Origin: Candidatus Babelota bacterium
GTDB taxonomy: Bacteria; Babelota; Babeliae; Babelales; Babelaceae
Length of the DNA: 64,000 nt
Reading direction: 5' to 3'
Assembly (NCBI GenBank): GCA_023379005.1
Contig: JAMCTG010000005.1
Span: 617,315-681,314, forward strand
The notes beneath the pieces were generated by a model that made no database searches, was not told the origin of the DNA, and was given only the letters and a program-made list of their open reading frames with translations. Each line of letters begins with the position of its first letter. Within the stretch, counting starts at the first letter, position 1. Shown piece after piece: positions 51,285-60,575 of this stretch. A program made the position numbers and the translations under genes.

Positions 51285-53069
51285 CTAATCTTTTGGTTTA
51301 TTAATTTGTGCGTAAAGTTCTTTGAGAACACGCAATTTACCAGGGTCTTCTTCTTTTGAGATTTCTGCCAAGATTTGTGTTGGAGTAGCCACATTTAGTT
51401 CTCTAAACCATTTTTCTCGATTTTTATCTGCTTCTTCAGATTCGTAGACAGTTTTTCGGGCATCAATGCTTACAATGCCTAAAGCATTATATTTTGGTAA
51501 AATTGTATATAAAATTCGATAATTGCCTACACGGATGCGCCATGTATCTTCAAGACTTTTTAATTTTTCAGCATTTCGAACATTAAATGGATCAGCTGCT
51601 AAATCTTGTAAATGAGATTCTATGCTCACAGTTAAATTTTCTGGGATTTGTAATTTCTGATCGAATGGATCCAGTACAAGATATGGTTCTTGTGTTACTT
51701 CTTCTTTTCCGGCGGCTGGCAAAATTTCTTCTTCCTCTTTACTCATGAGAGAACTGAGTTTTTTATGCTTTTCTCTTATTTCCATAATTTCAGAGTTATT
51801 GCTTGCTAACATTGTGGCTTCGTACAATATATTTTCTAATCTTTTTGCTCGTTCTCTGGATGTTTTTTTTGAGAATGACTCGAATAGTTCTTCAAATTCA
51901 TTAAATAAGTTTGATAATTTTTTTTCTTTGTATTGTTTATTTAAATTTTTAACTTGATTTTGTTGTGCAGGTTCATCGATTGAAAAGTTTTTTAAATCCT
52001 TTAATAATTTTTCTGTATTAACAAGATCCCCCATTTTAAGCATTTCTTCTGCAGATTTCATTAGATCAGCTGTTTGCTGTTTAATTATTTGTTGTTCGCT
52101 AGTCAAAGGCTTTTTTTCTTCTTGTTTGCGTTGTCGTATTTGATTCTCAACTTTATCAAGTTCCTCATGTTTTTCTTTTACAATAGATTCTATTAAGTTA
52201 TTAAGTTCAACATTAAGCAATTTAATATCATTTACTTCTTCAAGTTTTTGCCCAGCTGATTTGATATAGCGCATGATATTTTTCATCGAAGTAGAAGGAT
52301 GCAAATTTTTAATTTTTTCGAGTTGCTCATCAAATTCATCAAGCAATAATTTTTTCATGAGAAGTAAGTTGTCATTATTTGCTTTGACGATCTCAGGTCT
52401 TTGTCCTTGAATTGCTTCATAGAAATATTTGCGAGCTTTTTCAAAATCTTTATTAACATTTAGTCCCAAGAGATGTATTAAACCAAGATTACTTGCTGCT
52501 ACAGAACGAATATCTGGAGTTCCTAAACTGTATGCATCTTCAAAATATTTTCGCGCTTCTTTGTAATTTTTAATTTTTTCGAAATATATTATACCAAGTT
52601 CATTTGCCGAAAAAGCTCTGATTTCCTTGTTTTTTTGTATTTTATAAGATTCTTCAAAATATTTTCGCGCTTTTTCTAGATCACCAAATTTTAAATATAT
52701 TTCACCAAGTTGTTTAGCTGATGTGGCACGTATATTAACATCATTGGTTCCAAGCCTGTATGCTTCACTTGCATACTTCAGGGCTGTTAAATTATCTTTG
52801 GGTACACCAAATCCATCGAAATATAATGTTCCTAGCCAATTTGCTGCGATTGCATGGAAATGAATATTATTTAAACTGATTTCATAAAGTTTTTTAAAAT
52901 ATTGGAATGCCTTTAAATCTTCTCCATTTGTATAAAAATCTAAAGCCTCTTCATAAATTTGTGGCAGATTATATTCTGATATTAAAGGAAGTTTTTCTTC
53001 AACTTCCATTGCATATACTGAAGAATTAAATAATAAAAATACGATTATTAATTTTAATAATTTCTGCAT
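51285..53069 (-). CDS. Secreted TPR/Sel1-repeat protein fused to a RelE/ParE-type toxin domain
   Basis: A 594-residue protein. Signal peptide (residues 1-20, ending VYA then Met-Glu); Sel1/TPR-like repeats about residues 30-225 (ANWLGTLYFDGFGVPKDNLTA, EARKYFEDAYSLGT and similar); a long coiled-coil about 230-450; then about 480-545 a RelE/ParE fold with DPFNVRNAEKLKSLEDTWRI, VGNYRILYTI and IVSIDARKTVY. RelE-type toxins cleave ribosome-bound mRNA, whereas ParE toxins inhibit gyrase. No antitoxin gene adjoins it. The domain fusion with a signal peptide suggests an exported effector. Confidence 0.8.
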   Translation of the reverse strand: MQKLLKLIIVFLLFNSSVYAMEVEEKLPLISEYNLPQIYEEALDFYTNGEDLKAFQYFKKLYEISLNNIHFHAIAANWLGTLYFDGFGVPKDNLTALKYASEAYRLGTNDVNIRATSAKQLGEIYLKFGDLEKARKYFEESYKIQKNKEIRAFSANELGIIYFEKIKNYKEARKYFEDAYSLGTPDIRSVAASNLGLIHLLGLNVNKDFEKARKYFYEAIQGQRPEIVKANNDNLLLMKKLLLDEFDEQLEKIKNLHPSTSMKNIMRYIKSAGQKLEEVNDIKLLNVELNNLIESIVKEKHEELDKVENQIRQRKQEEKKPLTSEQQIIKQQTADLMKSAEEMLKMGDLVNTEKLLKDLKNFSIDEPAQQNQVKNLNKQYKEKKLSNLFNEFEELFESFSKKTSRERAKRLENILYEATMLASNNSEIMEIREKHKKLSSLMSKEEEEILPAAGKEEVTQEPYLVLDPFDQKLQIPENLTVSIESHLQDLAADPFNVRNAEKLKSLEDTWRIRVGNYRILYTILPKYNALGIVSIDARKTVYESEEADKNREKWFRELNVATPTQILAEISKEEDPGKLRVLKELYAQINKPKD

Positions 53070-53133
53070 AAGATTTCTCCATTAAGATTTTTTTAAACTT
53101 ATCCAAAAATTAAAGAAAGTATCAATTAAAAAT

Positions 53134-53772
53134 TTATTTTTTTATAAAATCAAAAACAAATTGAGTCCAAGACTCCATTTTATCATAATACAATTTGCAT
53201 TCATTTAATGTTAAAAGTTCGCCACTTTTGTGTTCAGATTTAATTTTAATTTTTGATGAATCGCCGATTAGCAATAAAACAAATCCGATATGAACTTGGC
53301 CGACTGAAGAATTGTCATCGTTTAAAATGCCAAGCGGTTTAACTTGGTAATTTCCTTGGTAATCAACTTCTTCTTCAAATTCTCTTTTGGACCATTCAAT
53401 AATATCATTACTTGTTAAATCTTCTTGTCTGATATGGCCGCCAATTCCTAGAGAATATTTGCTAGCAAGACGCGATTCATTACTTTTGGATTGTCTTTGC
53501 ATTAAGAAATATTTATCTTCAAAATTAAACAGTAAGTAAGGAATTATTTGCTTATAGTTCGCATCTAGTTCCATTTGGCCGCGGGGCAAGAATTCTTTTT
53601 TTTCATTTATAACTTTCAGATAATTATCAAAGTTAACTTCTTTAAGACCATGCCATGCTTGTTCTTCTTGGAATAATTGGTCTCTTTTAACTACAAGAAT
53701 AAGTTCATCTTGCCATTCTAAATGCTGCGCCGGTTGTTCAACTTTTTGCTTTACTGGGTTCATATTTTTCAT
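53134..53772 (-). CDS. Nudix-family phosphoesterase
   Basis: A 212-residue protein. The Nudix region is YSLGIGGHIRQEDLTSNDIIEWSKREFEEEVDY (Gly-Gly-His-x3 then REFEEEV), with GILNDDNSSVGQVHIGFVLLL downstream as in the family of larger Nudix proteins that start with an Arg/Gln-rich helper domain. It lacks a signal peptide. The substrate is unknown. Its last 37 codons are duplicated at 51149-51259. Confidence 0.8.
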   Translation of the reverse strand: MKNMNPVKQKVEQPAQHLEWQDELILVVKRDQLFQEEQAWHGLKEVNFDNYLKVINEKKEFLPRGQMELDANYKQIIPYLLFNFEDKYFLMQRQSKSNESRLASKYSLGIGGHIRQEDLTSNDIIEWSKREFEEEVDYQGNYQVKPLGILNDDNSSVGQVHIGFVLLLIGDSSKIKIKSEHKSGELLTLNECKLYYDKMESWTQFVFDFIKK

Positions 53773-53900
53773 CTTTCCAAATTTTTTTAAGTTCTTGATT
53801 CAAGATACAATTTAAATTTGACTAACTCAAGACCAATTCCACTTTAGTTTTTTTTTACAAATGATAAAATTAAATTATATCTTTTCTTATAAGGTTTTCT

Positions 53901-56339
53901 ATGAGTTACAATTTTCAGGCTATTGAGAAGAAATGGCAAAAAAAATGGCAAGAAGACCCTTATTTTAGGTCTAAGCCAACAGGTTCAGGTAAAAAGTTTT
54001 ATTGTTTAGACATGTTCCCTTATCCTTCCGGGTCTGGTTTACATGTGGGACACTGGAGAGGTTACGTACTTTCCGATGTTTATGCCCGTATAAAATTTTT
54101 ACAAGGCTACAATGTCTTACACCCAATGGGTTGGGATGCCTTTGGTCTACCTGCTGAAAATGATGCAATAAAAAAGGGAATTCATCCTGCTGTTGGCACT
54201 GCTGCAAATATTGCGCATTTTAAAACTCAATTGATGGAAATTGGTGCGATTTATGATTGGTCAAAAGAATTGAGCACTGCTGATCCAAAATATTATAAAT
54301 GGACACAATGGATCTTTTTACAAATGTTTAAAGCCGGTCTTGCTTATGAAGCTGATACTGCAATAAATTGGTGCCCTTCTTGTTTGACAGGCCTTGCCAA
54401 TGAAGAAGTTGTAAATGGAAATTGTGAACGCTGTGGAACTGAAGTTGTTCAAAAAAAAGTGAGACAATGGATTTTAAAAATTACTGATTATGCAGAAAAA
54501 TTGCTTCAGGGCCTTGATAAATTAGATTGGCCAGAAAAAGTTAAAGCAATGCAGCGCAACTGGATTGGAAAAAGTGAAGGGTTACTTTTTACTGCCCCAG
54601 TCAAAGATTTAAATTTAAAAATTCAAACTTTTAGTGCGCATTTTGAAGCATTTGCAGCAGATACTTTTGTAGTTATAGCACCAGATCATCCATTGCTTGA
54701 AAAATTGCTAGAAGGTATCGGAAACAAACAAGAAATTTTAGATTATTGTAAAAAAATTATTCATCACAGACTTGAAGAAGGTCACCAAATTGCAAAAGAA
54801 CCGGAAGGTATTTTTACCGGAAGATACATGCAAGATCCTGTAAGTAAAACAGATTTACCAATTTGGGTGGCAAATTTTGCTCTTGCAGATTATGGAACAG
54901 GAATTGTTAAATGTTCAGCGCATGATGAAAGAGATTTTGCTTTTGCAAAAAAATATGGAATTAAATTAAAACCAGTTCTGTTTCCAACTGATTCTGAACT
55001 AGCAAAAAAAGTAGAAAATTTGGAAATCTGCTATACCGATATGAAAAATGGAATCTTGCGTGAGCCGAAAGAATTTGCAGGCAAACGTGCAGGAGATGTG
55101 CGCCAAGATATTATTAAATATTGTGTCGAACGTGGTTATGCAGTTCCTAAAATTACTTACAAATTAAGAGATTGGATTTTTTCTCGTCAACGTTATTGGG
55201 GCGAACCAATTCCACTTATTCATTGTCCTAAAGATGGTGTTGTTCCTGTTCCTGAAAATCAACTTCCTGTGACATTGCCTGAAGTGGAAAACTATCAACC
55301 AACTGGAACTGGTGAATCACCATTGGCTGCAATTGCAGATTGGGTAAATGTAAAATGTCCAAAATGTGGTGGCCCAGCAAAAAGAGAAACAAACACTATG
55401 CCGCAATGGGCAGGGTCTTGTTGGTATTTTTTGAGGTATCCAAATCCGCAATTGGAAGATAAACCATTTGATCAAAAAGATATGGGCTACTGGTTGCCGG
55501 TGGATCTTTATGTTGGTGGCATTGAGCATGCTGTGTTGCATCTATTATATTCTCGTTTTTATATTAAAGTTTTATATGATCTTGGCTATTTAAAATTTGA
55601 TGAACCATTTACTCATCTATTTAATCAAGGAATGGTTAATAAATATTCAGAGAAATCTGGAATGGTTGAGAAAATGTCTAAGTCAAAAGGCAATGTTGTA
55701 AACCCGGATGAGATTGTTAAAGAATTTGGTTCTGACGCATTGCGCATGTACATTTTATTTATGGGTCCTCCAGAATTGGATTGTGAATGGCAAGATACAG
55801 GTCTTGAAGGTATTAAGAGATTTTTAAATCGTCTTTGGAACTATTTGACCGACAAAAATAATATTATTGAAAATGAATTATTAGATGTAACCAAGCGTGT
55901 AAATAAATTCTTAAAAGAATATCAAGAAAGAATTGATGCATTTAAACCAAACACTGCACTTTCTGCATTTATGGAATTTTTAAATGATTGTACGGAAAAT
56001 AATTATAAATTTAGCCGTGAAAGTTTGGAAAAAATATTGGTTGTATTATCTTCAATGGCTCCGCATATGGCTAGTGAATTGTTGCAAAATTTACTTTCTA
56101 AACAATTACAAGATTGTGCATGGCCGACTTATGATAAAGAATTAGCAAAAGAAGATTTTGTGATTATTCCAATTCAAGTAAATGGCAAATTGCGCAGTAC
56201 AATCCAAGTAAAAATTGGGACACCGAAATCATTTGTTGAACAAGAAGCTCAGCGTTTAATTGCAAAATGGCTTGAAAACAATACCATTGTTAAGATAATC
56301 TTTGTTGAGAACAAATTAATCAATTTTGTGATAAAATAA
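53901..56339 (+). CDS. leuS: Leucyl-tRNA synthetase
   Basis: An 812-residue class I synthetase of full bacterial length. HIGH-type motif LHVGHWRG (about residues 46-53), zinc-finger-like CPSCLTGLANEEVVNGNCERC, editing domain (about 225-410), KMSKS motif EKMSKSKGNVVNP (about residue 590) and the anticodon-binding C-terminal domain. AAGG precedes the ATG. It charges tRNA-Leu. It is separated from neighbours by intergenic gaps, so it is probably its own unit. Confidence 0.97.
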   Translation: MSYNFQAIEKKWQKKWQEDPYFRSKPTGSGKKFYCLDMFPYPSGSGLHVGHWRGYVLSDVYARIKFLQGYNVLHPMGWDAFGLPAENDAIKKGIHPAVGTAANIAHFKTQLMEIGAIYDWSKELSTADPKYYKWTQWIFLQMFKAGLAYEADTAINWCPSCLTGLANEEVVNGNCERCGTEVVQKKVRQWILKITDYAEKLLQGLDKLDWPEKVKAMQRNWIGKSEGLLFTAPVKDLNLKIQTFSAHFEAFAADTFVVIAPDHPLLEKLLEGIGNKQEILDYCKKIIHHRLEEGHQIAKEPEGIFTGRYMQDPVSKTDLPIWVANFALADYGTGIVKCSAHDERDFAFAKKYGIKLKPVLFPTDSELAKKVENLEICYTDMKNGILREPKEFAGKRAGDVRQDIIKYCVERGYAVPKITYKLRDWIFSRQRYWGEPIPLIHCPKDGVVPVPENQLPVTLPEVENYQPTGTGESPLAAIADWVNVKCPKCGGPAKRETNTMPQWAGSCWYFLRYPNPQLEDKPFDQKDMGYWLPVDLYVGGIEHAVLHLLYSRFYIKVLYDLGYLKFDEPFTHLFNQGMVNKYSEKSGMVEKMSKSKGNVVNPDEIVKEFGSDALRMYILFMGPPELDCEWQDTGLEGIKRFLNRLWNYLTDKNNIIENELLDVTKRVNKFLKEYQERIDAFKPNTALSAFMEFLNDCTENNYKFSRESLEKILVVLSSMAPHMASELLQNLLSKQLQDCAWPTYDKELAKEDFVIIPIQVNGKLRSTIQVKIGTPKSFVEQEAQRLIAKWLENNTIVKIIFVENKLINFVIK

Positions 56340-56348
56340 TGGTTAATC

Positions 56349-56393
56349 TCTCGATACATCCGTCATTTTTTTAAAAATGCCGGACACTCGAGA
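56349..56393. repeat. TCTCGA...TCGAGA dispersed palindrome, copy 3
   Basis: Outer arms TCTCGA (56349-56354) and TCGAGA (56388-56393), inner stems TCCG/CGGA and CATTTTT/AAAAATG. It is followed by more palindromic sequence (GATGATTC/GAATCAT, then AGCGAAGG) up to about 56470. No gene is seen in 56340-56495. Confidence 0.6.
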
Positions 56394-56495
56394 TGAGCTA
56401 CGCCGAGACAAGTTCTGAGCCTGTCCGCCGAAGTTTTAACGAAGGAGGATGATTCTGAAAGAATCATAGCGAAGGATTAAAAAAAGAGAGAAAGT

Positions 56496-57158
56496 ATGAA
56501 GATATTTTTAGATACTGCAAATATCGATGATATAAAAAAATGGGCACCAAGTGGTTTGATTCATGGTATTACAACAAATCCAACACATTTATCTAAGTTT
56601 GCAAAAAAAAATCCTGTTGAACATATCAAAGAAATTTGTTCAATAATGTCTGGTTATGACGTCAGTGTCGAAGTTACAGAAAAAGATCCTAAAGATGTTT
56701 ATGATCAAGCAAAAAAAATTGGTACATTAGCAGATAATGTTATTGTAAAAATCCCATGTAAAGAAGAATATGTGGCTGTGATAAAAAATCTTGTTCAAGA
56801 AGGAATTGCAATTAATATCACCTTATTATTTTCTTTGCCTCAAGCATTGCTTATGTCAAAACTTGGAGTAAAATATATTTCACCTTTTGTAGGCAGATTA
56901 GATGATATTGATGTCGATGGTATGGAATTAATTTCTGATATCCGGATGATGATCGATACTTATGATTTTAAAACTCAACTTTTAGCGGCGTCATTGCGGC
57001 ATATAAGACATGTTCATGAAACAATTTTAAGAGGCGCAGACATTGCTACAATGCCTGTGAAAATTTTTGAAGAAATGTTTGCCCATCCGTTGACAGACAG
57101 AGGAATTGAAATTTTTGACAATGACTGGAAAAAATTAGGAATAAAACAGTTTCCATGA
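56496..57158 (+). CDS. tal: Transaldolase / fructose-6-phosphate aldolase-type enzyme
   Basis: A 220-residue protein of the short transaldolase subfamily: FLDTANIDDIKKW, GITTNPTHLSKFA, VIVKIPC (Schiff-base Lys near residue 85), NITLLFSLPQAL and ISPFVGRLDDI. It can act as transaldolase in the non-oxidative pentose phosphate pathway, partnering the transketolase at 42673, or as a fructose-6-phosphate aldolase. AGAGAGAAAGT precedes the ATG. Its stop overlaps the next start by 4 bp. Confidence 0.92.
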   Translation: MKIFLDTANIDDIKKWAPSGLIHGITTNPTHLSKFAKKNPVEHIKEICSIMSGYDVSVEVTEKDPKDVYDQAKKIGTLADNVIVKIPCKEEYVAVIKNLVQEGIAINITLLFSLPQALLMSKLGVKYISPFVGRLDDIDVDGMELISDIRMMIDTYDFKTQLLAASLRHIRHVHETILRGADIATMPVKIFEEMFAHPLTDRGIEIFDNDWKKLGIKQFP

Positions 57159-58294
57159 GCGAAAAAAAATTAAACATCCTGATGGTGAGTAACAATTATA
57201 AACCTTACTCAGGAGGTTTGGTTAGTGCATTAGATTCTTATATAGATTCACTGCAAAAATTGGGATGCAAAGTAAATCTTGTGACATTAGATTTTACTGG
57301 AAATAATAATGATCCCAAATATATTCATAGAGTTTATTGTCCAATAAAATTTAATTATAAAAAAAATTTTATAGCAGTCCCTTTTTTTGCCAAAAGATTT
57401 TTAAAAAAAATAATTGAAAAAGAATCTCCTGATATAATTCATATTCATCATCCATTTCTTTTGGGACCAATTGCTTTAAAAATTGCAAAAAAGAAAAAGA
57501 TTCCTGTCATATTTACACATCACACATTATATGAAAATTATCTTCATAATGTTCCATTACCTCAATTCATAACAAGGCCGCTGACAAATTTATTTGTTAA
57601 AAATTTTTGCAAAATGGTTAATCATATAATTGTGCCTAGTAATTCAATAAAAAATTTAGTAATAAATAGTGATATTTCAAATTCAATTAATGTCATATCA
57701 ACTGGCATAAATAAAATTTATTTAAATAATGAACTTTATAAAAAAACAGATGCTGAAAAGTTTAAATTATTAACAGTAAGCAGATTTTCAAAAGAAAAAA
57801 ATATTTATTTTTTGTTAGATGTTTTTAAAGAACTGGATCAAAATAAATTTTGTTTTAAATTAATCGGTTTTGGTCCAGAATTTGAAAATTTAAAAAATTA
57901 TGCTTATAAAATATTAAATTTGTCTGATCAAAATATTCAATTTTTAGAAAAACCTGCAAAAGAGGAAATTTTAAAAAATTATAAAGAAGCTGATTTATTT
58001 ATTTTTGCTTCACAAACCGAAACTCAAGGTTTAGTTTTGGCAGAAGCTATGGCAAGCGGAACTCCAGTTGTAGCATTAAATGGCCCTGCAATAAATGACA
58101 TTGTCATAAATGATTACAATGGATTTGTATGTGAAGATAAAAAAGAAATGACTATGCAAATTACTAAAATTGCTCAAGATAAAATTTTACATCAAAATTT
58201 GCAAAATAATGCATGGAAAACAGGAGAAGAGTATCAACCAGATAAATGTGCTGAACAACTTATTAATTGTTACAAAAAAGTATTAAATACTTGA
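57155..58294 (+). CDS. Glycosyltransferase family 4 (GT-B fold)
   Basis: A 379-residue protein. N-terminal domain: NILMVSNNYKPYSGGLVSAL (Gly-rich loop), HIHHPFLLGPIALKI and IFTHHTLYENYLH. C-terminal domain: LLTVSRFSKEKN and the donor-site E-x7-E (ETQGLVLAEAMASGTPVVALNG). It probably uses a nucleotide sugar to build envelope lipid glycans, as in alpha-glucosyl-diacylglycerol synthases. It is translationally coupled to the transaldolase-type gene (ATGA at 57155). Confidence 0.88.
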   Translation: MSEKKLNILMVSNNYKPYSGGLVSALDSYIDSLQKLGCKVNLVTLDFTGNNNDPKYIHRVYCPIKFNYKKNFIAVPFFAKRFLKKIIEKESPDIIHIHHPFLLGPIALKIAKKKKIPVIFTHHTLYENYLHNVPLPQFITRPLTNLFVKNFCKMVNHIIVPSNSIKNLVINSDISNSINVISTGINKIYLNNELYKKTDAEKFKLLTVSRFSKEKNIYFLLDVFKELDQNKFCFKLIGFGPEFENLKNYAYKILNLSDQNIQFLEKPAKEEILKNYKEADLFIFASQTETQGLVLAEAMASGTPVVALNGPAINDIVINDYNGFVCEDKKEMTMQITKIAQDKILHQNLQNNAWKTGEEYQPDKCAEQLINCYKKVLNT

Positions 58295-58307
58295 AAGGAT
58301 TTTAAAA

Positions 58308-59288
58308 ATGAAGCACAAATTTTTATTTTTAATTTGTTTTATTTTATTCGATATCTTTTCAATGTCTTTTAATCTAAAGTTAGATGAATTGCCATCAGAT
58401 ATTTTGCAAGAAATAATCGGTATAGATTTAGATTGTCCAAATTTAAATAATATTCTTGTATCTCCAAAGCCTGTATTTGTCATGAAAGGTTTGAAACAGT
58501 TGCCTGCAAAACAATTAGCTGAAAAAGAAAAATTTATTGAATTTTTTTTAAAAGCTAAAAAATTAGCTTTGGTCAATAAATATTTTTGCAAAAATGTAAT
58601 AGAAAAATTGTATTATGAATTTAGAAGAATTGGCAAAAATTTACCCCGAATGCACGTAGCGATGCAATTAAATGCACTATGGTGGATAAGAGAAAATTTT
58701 GAAAAATATAAAAGTGATTGTGAAGAAAGTGATTTGTACAACCGCATTCCAATAATGATTGCAATTCAAAATAATGATTTACTTGCCGCTGCTATTTTAT
58801 TTATAAGACAAAAAACTATATGGCCAATTCATGATAAACAAGCACAATTAACTAATGTTTATAAGCTTCTAGTAGGTCTTAAAGACCGAAATATGTTTGG
58901 ACAACTTTTGAGGTTAGGTAAAAAACCAATATTTTTAGCTATCATAAAAGGCGACGAATTATTGATCGAAATTTTATTAAAAGCAGGAACAGATCCAAAT
59001 CAAATAAACTCAATTGGAGCGACTCCATTAATTTATTGCCTTAATAGAAAGTGCCGAATAAAAATTGCAATATTAAAAAAATTAATTGAATATGGTGCAA
59101 ATGTAAATTTTGCCGGAACTTCTGGTTGGGGGCCAATTATATATGCTGTAAGAAATAATGATTTAGAATCAACACAGGTATTATTAGACAATGGTGCAAA
59201 AGTTAATGAAAACAAAGAGACGATTCTAAATTTTGCGAAAAAAAATCAACAAATGATGAGTTTGATTTCTCAATACTTAAAAAATTAA
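58308..59288 (+). CDS. Secreted F-box-like plus ankyrin-repeat protein
   Basis: A 326-residue protein: a signal peptide (residues 1-18, ending DIFS then Met), an F-box-like segment starting LDELPSDILQEIIG and ending with KKLALVNKYFCKNVIEKLYYEF (the typical L-x-VNKxF end), a helical region, then ankyrin repeats (PIFLAIIKGDELLIEILLKAGTDPN, TPLIYCLNRKCRIKIAILKKLIEYGANVN, GPIIYAVRNNDLESTQVLLDNGAKVN). F-box/ankyrin proteins of intracellular bacteria hijack host ubiquitin ligases. Confidence 0.83.
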   Translation: MKHKFLFLICFILFDIFSMSFNLKLDELPSDILQEIIGIDLDCPNLNNILVSPKPVFVMKGLKQLPAKQLAEKEKFIEFFLKAKKLALVNKYFCKNVIEKLYYEFRRIGKNLPRMHVAMQLNALWWIRENFEKYKSDCEESDLYNRIPIMIAIQNNDLLAAAILFIRQKTIWPIHDKQAQLTNVYKLLVGLKDRNMFGQLLRLGKKPIFLAIIKGDELLIEILLKAGTDPNQINSIGATPLIYCLNRKCRIKIAILKKLIEYGANVNFAGTSGWGPIIYAVRNNDLESTQVLLDNGAKVNENKETILNFAKKNQQMMSLISQYLKN

Positions 59289-59290
59289 TT

Positions 59291-59650
59291 TTACAGTTCA
59301 GTATATTTTGCGTTATTACCTTTTGATTTTTCAATTGGGTATTTTTTATCAAGCAATGCTATTTTAGTTTCCAAGGCTGTTGTAACATCTATATTGTTTC
59401 TTAAACAGAAATTCAAAATTGCAAACATGACATCAGCCGCTTCATGCTCCACTGCTTCTCTTTTCTTTTCAAGTTCTAGTTTTGATGCTTTATCATCAAC
59501 CCAAGTAAAAAGTTCCATAAGTTCTGCAGCTTCGCATGCAATGCACATGCTTAAACTTTTAGGAGAATGGAACTGTTGCCATTCTCTGTCTTCTACAAAT
59601 TTTCTAACTTTATTTTTTATATCTTCTACTGTTGTAATTTTGTCTGTCAT
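59291..59650 (-). CDS. MazG-like nucleotide pyrophosphohydrolase
   Basis: A 119-residue, all-alpha NTP-PPase. Signature: EWQQFHSPKSLSMCIACEAAELMELFTW followed by EHEAADVMFAILNF, with the E-x-x-E and E-x-x-D metal ligands in place. The EWQQFHSPK start is that of the small dCTPase (RS21-C6/DCTPP1-like) group, which removes non-canonical or excess dCTP. Cytosolic. Its stop is 2 bp from the convergent F-box/ankyrin gene. Confidence 0.9.
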   Translation of the reverse strand: MTDKITTVEDIKNKVRKFVEDREWQQFHSPKSLSMCIACEAAELMELFTWVDDKASKLELEKKREAVEHEAADVMFAILNFCLRNNIDVTTALETKIALLDKKYPIEKSKGNNAKYTEL

Positions 59651-59659
59651 TTTTTCCTT

Positions 59660-60535
59660 TTATTTTGTTGCTCCAGCTTTGATTAATATTTTTTCAACAT
59701 CTTTATGACCCGCTCTTTTTGCAAGCATAAGAGGAGTATTTCCACCATCATCTTTAGCATCTAAATCGGCACCAGCGTTAATTAATAGTTTAACTATATT
59801 TTTATATCCCCTAAAGCTTGCTTCAATAAGTGGTGTACTTTCTTCTATATCAGCAATATTAGGATTGGCTCCAGCATTTATTAATAATTCAACTATTTTT
59901 TCATTGCCACAATCACTAGCTTCTAATATTGCAGTGCAACCATCTTCATCTGTTAAATTAACTTCAGGTTTAAATTTAAGTAATAATTTAACCACATCTA
60001 CATTATTATGATCAGCACTAACTAATATCAAAGCAGTTCTGTCATCATCGTCTACTTCATTAATATCAGCACCGCCTTGAATTAATAATGTTACAATTTC
60101 TGGAAGATTTCTCATGCAGGCCAAATGAAGCATATTCCATCCACATTCATTTATTAATTTTGTATTTAACTTATCTAATGTAATCAATAATCTAATTAAT
60201 AAATTTATATTGTCTGGAGCTTCTATATAAAAATAATTTAACGATTCGAGAATATATTTATTTAATTTCGAAATATCTCTATCAGTCAAATTTTTTAGCA
60301 TGAAATCTGTGAATGATGTATAAATCTGATAACGATAATCTTGATTTAATTTAAAAGCTTGAAGATATTTCTTATAGCTTTCTATAATACTTTTGTGGCT
60401 TTTATTTTCATCAAGTTGCCAAGAAATTTGAAATCCTGCGGGTAGCTTATCAAAATCTTTATTTTCTGCACTTTCCATTGCAAATAAATTTGAAGAAATA
60501 AAAATTACAGACAAATAAAATATTTTTTTTAGCAT
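59660..60535 (-). CDS. Secreted ankyrin-repeat protein with degenerate F-box-like N-terminus
   Basis: A 291-residue protein: a signal peptide ending NLFA then Met-Glu, a segment FDKLPAGFQISWQL that aligns with the LPPEI start of 47626-48396 but is degraded, IIESYKKYLQAF and a helical region, then five ankyrin repeats (NMLHLACMRNLPEIVTLLIQGGADIN, TALILVSADHNNVDVVKLLLKF, TAILEASDCGNEKIVELLINAGANPN, TPLIEASFRGYKNIVKLLINAGADLD, TPLMLAKRAGHKDVEKILIKAGA). Confidence 0.85.
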   Translation of the reverse strand: MLKKIFYLSVIFISSNLFAMESAENKDFDKLPAGFQISWQLDENKSHKSIIESYKKYLQAFKLNQDYRYQIYTSFTDFMLKNLTDRDISKLNKYILESLNYFYIEAPDNINLLIRLLITLDKLNTKLINECGWNMLHLACMRNLPEIVTLLIQGGADINEVDDDDRTALILVSADHNNVDVVKLLLKFKPEVNLTDEDGCTAILEASDCGNEKIVELLINAGANPNIADIEESTPLIEASFRGYKNIVKLLINAGADLDAKDDGGNTPLMLAKRAGHKDVEKILIKAGATK

Positions 60536-60575
60536 GATCTTCCTTTTAATTAATTTTAAACCAGAGTAGTTTATA

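Noticed and set aside
51149..51394. An 81-codon open frame on the minus strand
   Set aside because: Only its last 37 codons have a homologue (the Nudix tail); the first part is an out-of-frame reading of the TPR-RelE gene. It is annotated as a gene fragment.
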